DNA of 64,000 nt, from contig NW_024881261.1 in NCBI RefSeq assembly GCF_018691265.1, forward strand, positions 22,965,374 to 23,029,373. The letters run 5' to 3'. The notes beneath the pieces were generated by a model. The model had not been told where the DNA came from. It saw only the letters and a list, made by a program, of their open reading frames with translations, and made no database searches. Both the position numbers and the translations under genes were made by a program. Numbering within the stretch: the stretch's first letter is position 1; the number at the start of each line of letters is the position of its first letter. The stretch is from Tyto alba (taxonomy: Eukaryota > Chordata > Aves > Strigiformes > Tytonidae). Positions 14,801-26,800 of this stretch are shown one piece after another.

Positions 14801-17800
14801 ACATGCAAGCTTTCTTACCTGTACTGTGACAAACCTTCTGTAGTGAAATACAGCATGAGCCTGAACAAAGGCTTAATCTCTTCCCTGGGATATCTTTCAG
14901 CTACCCTTCCCTTCAAAATGCAATGGAGAATATGACAGATTTTATTAAAATATTAAAGCTCTTAAAAACTTAATGGCTTAAAGCTTTCAACTCCCTAAGC
15001 ATATGAGGGAGATATAAAAGTCTGAGGTGGTTCTCTCATCTCTTTACCTTTGTAGAAATACAGTGGGTACTGTTCAATTCTTTGTTCTTTTGGAGGCTGA
15101 ATTTGATTTTTTGGGGGGGGGGTGGGGGGGTGGGGGTGTTTATGTTCACCAGTAATGGGATATAATAGAGTTCTGAAGGTGTTCTACACCTTGACTTACC
15201 TTCTATTGATGTTTGTCAGTCTTTTCGGTGTACTTATTAATCTTTTTATTTTGTTGTATTTGAAGTATATGTAAAAAAATGGAGCATGGAACAATTACAA
15301 AATTTTTAGTAATGGGAAGTGAAGTGACCTCTCGACGTATGTTTGAGGAGTGTGGTGGTAGTTCTGTGCAGAAATACTTACCTAAGTAATGCAGAATTTC
15401 TACAGAGTACAGCATGATTGACTTTGAAGGGACCATCTTAATTATGGCATTTCATAAGTTGACTGCTTATGTTGTTCTGTGGGATACATAATTTAAAGAT
15501 TTCCATTAAGGCTACTATGACTAATATAATCTGACTGCAGAATCCATGCAGCTTCTATTAAACTGTTTAAGATGCACCATTTTTGTTTTGTTTGAGCAAT
15601 AGGTTCCTGTGTGACTAATGTTTCCAGTATGCATTTTTAATGACCTAATTAACTCAGGTTACACACATTGATTGAGACCCTAGTGTTTGCATCTTCTATA
15701 CCTTGTTTAAACTAGAAAAAATTGTTTCCTCCAACAGATAGCTTAATCCAGGCTGCAGCCATCCCTGACAGCTTTAAATTGATATGAGTATTGGCTGCCA
15801 CTGAAAAAGGAGGACCTGGTAGTACCAAAGATTTTCATTCCTTGAGCCAAATAAGGAAATACACCTGGTTAAAAATAGAACAAAAATCTAGTTACATACA
15901 TTCATCAGGTACCTCCTCAGGTTGCCTGAAAATGACTGTGGAGCCCTTGGTCAAAAACCTAGTTTTTGCTGAAAATAGACACATCTTAATGCTTTTGCCT
16001 AAATTTTCAACAGTTCAATTCATTATCCAAAGCAGCACCCTAGATTAACAATTTAGTTGGAATAAAATTAGTAACACTTTAGTTTGAAGCTTTCTATTAT
16101 TTTCTTGTTCTGTATAATGTTTGGCCAGATGATGTGCTGAAAACTGTTTCACTGTACGGATTCAATAACCTCTATATGGGAGGAGAGTCTCATGACTGAG
16201 AATGCAGTTTTGGTAGCTGACAGGAAAGATCAAGCTGCTGCTTTGACAGTTAATTTTTATTGCTTTTCTCCCTTGCGCATTAAGCAGTCAAGGCACCATA
16301 GCCTGCCAGTAGCTGTTTAATATTAGATATGCTCATAAAAATTTTAATTATCACCTTTGAATGAAGTTTAATCTACAGTTGTCAGAAAATGTGAAACACA
16401 TGGCACTAGAACATAAATTATATCCCTCTTGACAATGTTTCTTTTCAAATAAGGAAAACTGAATTCTCTACTTCAGTCAAGGGCAGTAGAATATTCTTTC
16501 CCCATCAAAACAAAACAAAAAGGAGTTAGAAAGAATACAGGCTTAGTGAGGGTGACGGTCTCTTCTATGGCAACTAAAACCTGCAAACTAATAAATCAGA
16601 TGCTCATGTATAAATAAGATATTTTGTACAACAAAAATGCAACAGTCAAAATAGATATGTTTTAATGTACTGGCTTGGTAGAAAAACTCATGTCATTTGT
16701 CTTCAGTAATATGGATTATGGAGATTGTTTGCTTGATGGAAAACTGGGTTTGGAGATGTAGATTTGCCTGTCTGCATAATTTGTGTTTTCTGAAGTGGTA
16801 GTTAAAACTGGTTGCTGAATTTCTCTTGGCTGATGTTACAGTAATACTTTTCTTAAAAGGCTCATGAAGACCTAATTTTCTTATCTCTGCCTGTCATGCA
16901 AGAGCTATTATTTGGGTTTGGTTTTTTTTAGTATGTTACTGGTGACCTCTGTAGGGAGGTGATTCTGCAGGAGGGCATAGCACGTATGTGTGTTGATGCT
17001 GCCTTCCTTTCCTGTTACCATTTGTGATGGTGAAATGGAGGCCAGTAAGTGCCTGAGCTGATTTCGCCATTGTAATCTCATTCTCCTAAACCTTTGAGGC
17101 AGAAATCTCATAACTTAATTTCTCTTTCAGTTAAGACGCTTGTGTTACCCCAGTGCCCTGTGTTTGCTTCAGTTTGGATTTAAACTCTCTAGGTTTAGAG
17201 ATTGCTCAGCCTGCATCATCACTGCCTTTGCCATCTGTAGCACCAGGCACTACCTGTTCCGTTTGGGAGGGAGGCAGTGTCTTCAACTCTAATCTGAAAT
17301 GAAGAGGAACATGCCTGAAAGGGCAGAAGCTAGAAGAGACAGCTATCTCCGGTTATCTCTCACATCCAGAGAAGAATATTACTGCCAAGAATGAAGAAAG
17401 TAATTTTCAGCAAGCATCAGTCTGAGCAGGTGGACTACCTTGGAGTCAGGCAGTGAGTTGAAAGCAAGACAGATGATGCTACTGAGGTCATCACAGTGTA
17501 TTCTGATTCTAACTAGTATTAGCTGTGTTGGTCAACCTACTAAGACCAGCAGGTTGCTGTCACCGGAGTGGGGTTATATCAGAAGACAGAACATATTTAT
17601 CTTTAGCAGTTTATCAGAGGCAGGTGGAAGTGGGAGGCCTTCCTTACCCTGCACTGTGGTCCATCCTTGCTTGCTTAGCTGGGCTTCCTTTTCCCTGCAA
17701 AATTATCTCAGGTAATTTTTAGACTCCTGAATGATTCCAGGAAACAAGTTAAAAATTGCACTTCAATTCTGTCTGTCCTCAGATCATAGCATAGCATCAA

Positions 17801-20800
17801 GACAGGAAGTTCATTGTTTAACAAAATATTGACTTTACCTAATGATGCTTACTAGATTTCACTGAAGATGCCAGCTGTTGTGTCTGAAATCAGTTCATTT
17901 TTCAGCCAAATGGTTAATAGAATGGATGATGTTATGCCGTTATCAGTCTTGCTTTGACAGCTCTGATAGTGAAACCACAAGCAGTCAGATTTTCTGACAG
18001 ATGCCAATTACAAGTGTACTGGGGACATGTTGGCAGTAGTTATGCCATTATTCAAGGAACCTTGGTCTATCTCAGATTGTCTTATGCAGATAAACAATTT
18101 AGATTTCTAAGCTGTTGCTGAGTCAGTCTCCCAGACAACACAACAGCCAAGCACTGCTAGAGCGAGTTGGGCCTTTTTGCCCACCTGATTTGAAGCCATT
18201 CAGCTCTGCAGTTGGTGTCACTAGAATGAGATTCTACTGACTGCCTTTTTTCATCTAGGAGTTTGCCAGCTAGTCAGTAATTAGGCCTGGATGTTCCTTG
18301 CTTGGTTCCTTGTACAGGGTTATATTCTTTCCATGTGGATTCCCTATGGTTGATGTGTTTTGCAAGATGGACAGTTACAAGCTGCCAAGTTTTGTTCAAG
18401 GTGAGCTTGGAACCCAAGGCTGTTCCTGGACAGTTGCTTTCTGCAGGGAAGCAGTGGATTTACTTACTACTGCTGTCCCCAGTCAGGGCTGATTTCTGAG
18501 ATCAAGAAATGAAGCTACAGACATCTTGATAACTGTGCTATAAAAGGCAGTTATGGTGGATGAGCAGTACAGATGCCCTTTCATGCTGCTTATGTCTGAG
18601 CTTTCTGCCTCAGCCAGGTTTGAAACCTACCTGCCACAGTGCCACGGAGCACCATGGGCCGGGGCCACTCAACACACCCAGAGGTCCTTTCTTGACAGAC
18701 AGAGCAGAGCAAGCTCTTCTTGCAAATGGAAATGGCTTCAGTATGGTCAGCTCAGTACTCATCTGGATCTTGTCCAGGCCTTAACTCTTGAACGTCTCTC
18801 TTACCTACTGCACCTCAAACAAACAGCCTTTTTGGTCAGGATTTTAGTAAATGTAGCACTAAAGATGATGTTCTTTGCTACCAGTACTTCTTGACATTTT
18901 TCTCTGAAAATTCTCATCTGCTCATTCTTTTAGACTGAGCAGTTTTCAAGGGCAAGACCTGCATTCGTTGAGTTAGTTGTATACTTCTGTAATTTATTCT
19001 TAGGCAACCTCAGTGTCCTACCTAAGACACTGTGCTTGCTTACCTGTGTTTTCAAGTAATGAAAGATAAATGGGAGATACTAAATATGTATTAATTGTGT
19101 AGAATCTGCTTTATTATTAGGAAGTATAAATACTACTTATCTTTTCCTTATTTACCACTGAAGCTTCGTATTTTAGTGGCTTGTGATGCAATTCTTTAAT
19201 AACCTCTTCTCAGAGATATACAGAGCAGTTTGGACAGTGCTTCTGCTTGTTGACTACCTGTTTGGTCTACCCCTTCTGTGAAGCATGAGGGCTTGCTCCA
19301 TCCAACCCCAGGCAATGTTTTCCTTTCACATCTGGCCTAGGCTAGTAATGATACGGAAATCAGTAATAGAGTGATAACCCACTGACTTTTGTCAGATGTT
19401 GCCATAAACTAGTGTGATTGACTTAATGCTAAGTTTGTATTGAGGTAATGTAGTGCAGCTCCTCATCTCATGAAGCCTAGTAGTTCTTGCTTTTCAGCTG
19501 CTTGCAGCTGATTTCTGTAGATATAACATGTGAACAGCCTTCATTTATCCTGGAGTAACTGCTTCTTATACAAGTCAGTGTGTGGCTCTTAGATCCAGTC
19601 CTCTGTCTATTGTTTTGGATTAATCTGCTGCCATGGACTTTGCATGCTCATGGAGTGAAGGAGTGTCCTGGGTTGAGGAATATAGCTTCTTTGCTCAGGA
19701 GGCACCAGGGTGTACACAGAGCCTCAGGCAACAGTGCTTTTAAAAGGCAGTATTTCCATGTTTGTATAGAGAAGGTCACAGAGTCAATATTCAGAACTAT
19801 GGTTGTTGCATTACAGGCAACTGTTCTGTTTTTAATAATCAATATAAAAAAGTTAACAAACTGTCTAATGCTAATTCATTTTGTCCTAAAGAGTTACAAG
19901 TAGAGAACGTCTTGCTAAACACCAGAAATTTTCCTGTTTTAGAAGATAAAAATATGTTGCCTTCAAAGAACAGCAAAAGTAGAACTACATACATACACTA
20001 GAAAAAAGGTGATTCATGGTGAAATTTTAGGGAGGCTGTTCCATTGGTAAGAGCTGGAACAATGGCTTGACTTTGCTGCATTGTACATAAATCTAATTTC
20101 TATGTTAGTAGGGCCATTGTGCTTCTAAATCGTTTATCTGTGCATACCAGTGGTCACTTGTGTCTTTGGCAGTCTGTGTTCTTAATTACCTGGTTGGTGG
20201 GTAATGGAGAAAATTTAACCCGAAATTTTGGTTGGTGGCATTCTGACATGGCTTCGCAATTCTTGTTTGGGTTTCTTTTTTGGATTAGATTAAAAATTTT
20301 GTGTGCAACTGCCTAACTGCTAGATGCTTACTCCTAGGGATAGCATACTCTCTCCAAGAGTTTAAGAGAAGCTGACAAAATTTTATGTCATGATGTACCG
20401 TGAATATTTCAATTTCTTTCCTGTGCAATGATTAGATGAAAACAGTAAAAAAATCAGTCATGGTTCTATTGTCTCAACTAATCCAAGAAAATATACTTAA
20501 TAATGTTTATTAGGAAGTTTCTCAGATAGTAAGTACTTCCATTTGTTAAAATAGATGTATCTTGACTAATGCTTCATAACTTAGCAGTATGATTCTATAG
20601 CAATAACTGCTAAGGGCTAATATGTACAGAGTGGGTTGCTTATCTTCTTTTGTCATCTTATATCTGTTTTTTAAAATTATTATGTTTTTTGCTTACAGGT
20701 AGCAGTGTGCTGTATTTGTTTCTTTGTCATTCTTCCATTGAACCTTGTTGGTACGATTCTTGGCCGAAATCTGTCAGGACAGCCTAATTTTCCATGTCGT

Positions 20801-23800
20801 GTCAATGCAGTGCCTCGTCCCATACCAGAGAAAAAATGGTAAAGACAAGCATGAATGTTAACTAGAAGTATTTATTCACTTCAGTATGTTTAAAATGACT
20901 TTTCAGATCTGATCATTAAAAATTTTTCTGAAATAACTTTTTTATTTAAATTGAGTTGTGCCTGGAAGAACACTCTACTGCCATTTCCTTAATATGATTT
21001 TTCTGTTGAATTCAAATACCATGGTTAATAGTTGCAGCATAATTTACAGTCCTGGATCATTGATTCACATTTGGCCTGAAATATTCTTTAGTCTCCTATG
21101 TAAATGGGATGGTCCCAACCCAGTTCTTGTATCCAGGTATCTTGAAATTAAACCTTTAGTTGAATGTGTCTTGGAGGCAAAACTGTTCTGGTTAATGGTC
21201 TCCATATACAAACTGAGACATATTTGCAGGGTGATGGTGGGAAGAAGCTCGTTCCCAATTCTGCGCTTTTGTTGATGTCACAGAGCCTAAAATATTCCAG
21301 GTATATGGTTTGAATTGCAAATAAGCCTTTATTTTTGAAGTGAATGTAAAGGGGTGCCTAGTCTCAAAAAGTAGACTTAGTTTTTTTGGAAAGTCATGAA
21401 TGCAGTCACTTTTTCATAGTAATTTAATTCTGAGATGGAAGCAGCAAGCTATGGAAATGAAAATATTCTCTGAGGGTTTTTTTAAATAGATTTTTCTTGC
21501 TTTCCCTGTTCAGAGGAATGGAACAGACAAAGTGAAGGGGGCACTGAAACATGCACACCTGTGATATCCAGGAAGTGCAGCACACGTAGTCTCTTGTTAG
21601 TCATGGGTTGTGCAGCACAGATGCTAGCATTTGATTTATTTAATGACCTGTATCCTGGGAATCTAATGGATTTTTCTGGATCAGCATGACAGATAAAAAG
21701 AAATAAGATACTTGTCTTGAAGATGATGAAATTTCATGCCATCAACTTAGACAACTCTCCATATAAACAGTAAAAGAAGCTGTGAATTAAATCACTGGTT
21801 ACTAGCTAGTTTCGGCCTCATTGCAAGTACTATACAGTCACCTTTAGTAAGTGACAGCATCATCTACAGGTAGCTGAGTATTCTTTTTGGGACATATGCT
21901 CAATGACTCAGTACAGCATTAAAAATAAACCCTGGGTCTTAATTATATAACCATCACCCTGTGAAATTTTCTTTGTGCTTTTTGCTGTATTTGTAGGCAT
22001 CAACCGCACTGAGTTTTCACTGCCTTCACTCAACAGCAGTGGATGTTATGGGGCTAGGCTGCTTAGGCCCTTTTTGAGCAAGAGATACTTTCTCTAACCT
22101 TTAAGGCTGGTTGTATGCCTAGTCTTAAGCCTGTAGGTGATAGGCATGAGCCTGATGTTTTGTTTCAGCTTTCCCCCAGAATGACTCCTATCTATACACA
22201 TTGCTTCTTTCTAATATGCTGATAGGAGACAGAAATGTTCTTGTTAGCATGCCTTTTAAAGAACTCTCTGTGCTATTTTAATTATCTGGTTATATGTCTT
22301 AAGATTAAAACTGTCCCTAAACTAAGCTTAATATCTTTCAGGTTCATGGAACCAGCTGTTATTGTTTGCCTAGGTGGAATCCTCCCTTTTGGATCAATTT
22401 TTATTGAAATGTGAGTATGTCAGCTATTTGCCAATTTGATTAAAAATGATAATTTATGTTCAATTACAATCTCATCTGCATATTTGGTTTACTTTCCTCA
22501 GGTATTTCATTTTTACTTCATTCTGGGCTTACAAGATCTACTATGTTTATGGCTTTATGATGTTGGTTCTGGTTATCCTCTGCATTGTGACAGTTTGTGT
22601 GACTATCGTTTGTACGTATTTCCTGCTAAACGCAGAGGATTACAGGTGGTAAGTATTGCATTATTTGCATAATTAACCAGATCGTGAGTGTTTTACAGAA
22701 AAGTAATGTTTCTTCAAGTCTAGATGGGTCTTTTCAAGGTGTCCCATGTCCAGATTTCAGCTGTAGGAAATAAAAGCAGTTCTTGGATCCTTTCTGTACA
22801 GGAGCTTTCTGTGTGTATGTGTGTCTGTGTGTGCATGTATGTATGTATAAAAAAGTAGTACGTTGAAGCACACAGGAATATAAAGTCAGATCATTGCCTG
22901 GTATCAGTGGTAGCTGTTGCTGTAGAAGCTTTTGTCACTTACAGCAGACAACATGTAGATTTTGTTAAATAAGTCTGTAGAAGCAGTATGCTTTATTTTC
23001 AGGGTAAGGTTTTGGCGCATTGTGCATTTTCTTGGGAGACCTTTTGGTTAGATATATGATGCATATGTGTGTTTACTTTCAGGCAGTGGACAAGCTTTCT
23101 TTCTGCGGCATCAACTGCGATTTATGTTTACATGTACTCCTTTTACTACTACTTTTTCAAGACAAAGTAAGTAGTAGTTTTCTTGCTTGAATATCAGATT
23201 ACCATATTGCCAAGTAAGTTTATTGATTAAAAACTGGGGGAAATACCTCGCATAAATTCCTGTCTTTCTTTTTCAGGATGTATGGCTTGTTTCAAACATC
23301 ATTTTACTTTGGTTATATGGCAGTATTTAGCACAGCTTTGGGAATAATGTGTGGTAAGTTATATATATTTACAGTTTTCTATCAGAATTTTTCAGACTGT
23401 CATGTTTCTGATTTTAGCTCTGTGGTTTTGGTCGTGGAGTGTGTATGCCTCCAAGATCTGCTCGGTAGAGCTTACAATCTTTAAAAAGAATCTTGGAGTT
23501 CTCTGCTTACACTTGATTCCTACCTAATATAGGAGATTTCTGTGGATTTTGTCTTCTGATAGGAAGATAATTTATGTACTACGCAGAGAATTTCACCCTC
23601 AGTGCAAGCTTAAAAGACTCAATGTTGGGCAAGAAATTCTGCAAAATAAGTTCAAATTAAGTTGAGTCCATGCTAGTGTTTTGTTTCGGAGTTGTTACTG
23701 TTGCCCCATGACACTACCATCTGTATCTTGTGGCATGGGTATATGAGGGTGACCAGAACAGAAAGGACAAACTTCAAGATAACATTTGAGAAATAAGTAT

Positions 23801-26800
23801 TGGAATATTGACAGGTGAGGAGAGTGCAAACGGCTCCTGTGTGCAGCTGGATTTCATTGCTTTCTAAAATAGTGTTTTGACAAATGTTTAGAGAAAAATG
23901 TAGTTCTTGCATGGAGGTCATCTGATAGAGTCACGTATACTTGTTCACCTGCTAGCTTTATTTTTGTCATTTGCTTTATGACTTTCAGATAATGCTACTT
24001 GTTTCTTTTGCTATTTTGTATGATGTTATTTTCTTTTTATGTGTGATCCTTATTTAATACTTTCCTTCTTGGCGGTTAATGAATAGTCCTGTAGACTCTA
24101 GTAGAAGGATTTCTTTGAATTAGATAACTGAGACACGTGATGTCTTACAGAAACTTACTTTCTGTAAAGTATACATTTCTTGGTATCCCAAGAGGGTGGG
24201 TAATTTCACAGTGCTTTATAAAAAGGGGATGGAAATAATCTCTTAACTGCCAAGTACCTGTTCCCCTTTTCTCTCGTACAATCTAATCTTGCTTCATCAG
24301 GTTCTTGGCACATTACAAGACTTCCCTGCTGTTCTGGTAGTCTTGCAGCCATTTTTTTTTTCTTTAATAGGCTTATACTTTTCAGCTCTAATCTTTTCTT
24401 TTAAAAATGCTTGGGCTGGTATTGATTGAAATGTCTATGATGCAGAAGCCAAGCTTGCCCGCCAGTTTCTGCAATTAAAGATGTTTTTTAAAACATGGAA
24501 AAGGAAGATTGTCAAATGCTTTCTTGTCATGGTAGGACACTACTTGATGGAATATTAGAGAAAAATCCAAATATATTCAAAATCAGAAAATACTTTATCA
24601 CTTTAAGCTTTATTTCCACAGTTCTATTGAGATTTATTAAGTGTGTTGGAAGAGAAGCTGTGAAATTCCTTTTTACTGAAAACTCCCATTTTCAGCATGT
24701 GGAGGGAAGAAAAAAAAAATCCCCTGTCAAAAAGCATTTGTCTAGGGAACTTGCTGCCATTGAGGTGTAACAAAGACATTTGTGTTAAAGAATTGTGCAG
24801 CGTGTGTGCTACTGACTGTATGTCTCCTGTGAAAAGTGTGTAGAGCTGTGCTTTGGAGGCTCCCGCAAATGGGCATGTTCAGTATCACACGGCTGGATAT
24901 GAGACAAACTAATTTGTGTCCAAAGCAGCCTCAGGGAAACTGTAGGCTTGTATCATCCACTCTGGTTTTAGTGCCCCTGACAATGCCTAGGGAACTTAAA
25001 TCCCACATGTAGTGAGACACTTTGATCCACAAAGTCTCCTGCCCTCTGCAGAGCATCTCAGTTGTGGGACTGGACAGTAGGGAGCCCATGAGAACTTCCA
25101 AACCTTTTGAGCTCCTTCTGTTTCCCTCTTAGTGACAGAAAATAATAAAACTTATTTCCCAAATTAGTGGATGGCTTAGGAGTTAGGTAATACAGAAAGA
25201 CCTCTTGCAATATGACAGTTCAGCATCCAGATAAATACTGTAAGTATGATTAAAGTGATTTTTAAAAAAATCATAACTGCAGTGTTAATTGGTTTGAAAT
25301 AATAGATGGGATTAATCTTTTTCTGCTTGGTGTTTGCTCCTCCTCACTATTTGGATTTTTCTCTTTATTTAAAAGCTTGTGATCTGCTGAAATATGCTTG
25401 CAGTCTATTTCTGCTAAACCTACATAGGCCATAACCCAAGTTATAAATATAATCTGATTAGGTGTTTAATAAATAAATAAAATCATTCCCTTTACTATGA
25501 ATTTTTTTATTCAAATGAGCCAGTTGTCCTGCATTTGTTTCAGGAGGACATTCTTTAGTCATCATTGTCTAGGGTTTCCCCCTGCCTGACCCATGTTCCA
25601 TTCAATGCCTGTGAAGTAGCCTTGAGGCTTAACCCCGGCCTTGGGTATTGGTCATTATTGGCCTTCATGGATAAAGCTCCTGTGATTCAGAATAGGTTAT
25701 GATTTGTTTATGCGGTTGAGAGCTTGTGGTCTCACATGACTGCTACTCTACTCCTCCCCCTTACTTCCATCTCATGCACGCATTCTCTAGATCCCAAATG
25801 AAACACAATTAATGCTTTGTTCTCCCAAATCTCTGTGATATTTAGCATTACATCACTAGAGAAACACTCAGAGAACAAGTTTTGGAATGTATCTGAATTT
25901 AGCAAATAAAGTGGGCATTGGATCTGTTGGCAGTGTCTGATTTAACAGACAAAACATACGATAAATCTTAAACCAGGAGTCATTATTTTGTCCATTTACT
26001 GCATAAGACAGAAGATGAGTTTCTACAGAAGAATATGTGTGTGCATCTCTATGACTCCAAGCTCACGTTGCCTCCTCTGCACAGCCTGTGCTTGGGTCTG
26101 TCTGAATGCTGTACTGGCCTCTCTCTGAACTGTCAGGCCTTCCCTCTGCTGCATCCTCAGCGCACTTAATGCTTGCAAGCTGCAACCTGATCTTGTGTGT
26201 GCTGTATTTGTTTTAATCAAAAACTATTTTGTCCAAGTTAGTAATACAAATCCTCCATTTGCTGGCCAGTAGAAGGGTTGTCATGATACTTACACAGCTT
26301 GAAATGCCGTGCAGCACAGAGTCTGACTCCACAGGCTTTTTACCACTCTGATAGCATTGGCACAATGCATCAGGTTTGCCTTGTGCAAATTTCTTGATTA
26401 GATATGAATGTCAGGCTTTTGGGGGTCTAAGCCCCCAAATTTTGTGAGATCTTAATGGCTGACCTCATGAATTACCAAATCAGTCCCTAGGATTTAAAGA
26501 ACTGTCCAGGTTCTGAATAACTCTGTGGTCAGCAATGCTAGCAGCAGGTCTGTATGGCCTTAATTTCTAAAGGCAAAAAGAACTTTATGTTTTTACTGGA
26601 AAAAGAAGTTTTGGGAGAAAACTTTTAGCGTTGGTTAGGCTTTTGTATATAACATATCTTGAGCAAGTCTGGGGCACCCCAGATCACTGAAAATGTTGTT
26701 TCATGCTTTATTCTGAGCTTTTCTGTATTGCTTCAGGGAAGCAAAAACTATCTTTTCTGTTTAGAGTCTGTTCTTTACTGAGCATCCAAACATTTCATGT

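Noticed and set aside
18553..18894. 113-codon ORF in a TM9SF3 intron
   Set aside because: No recognisable domain or splice context. It sits in the 8.5 kb intron and is explained by chance.
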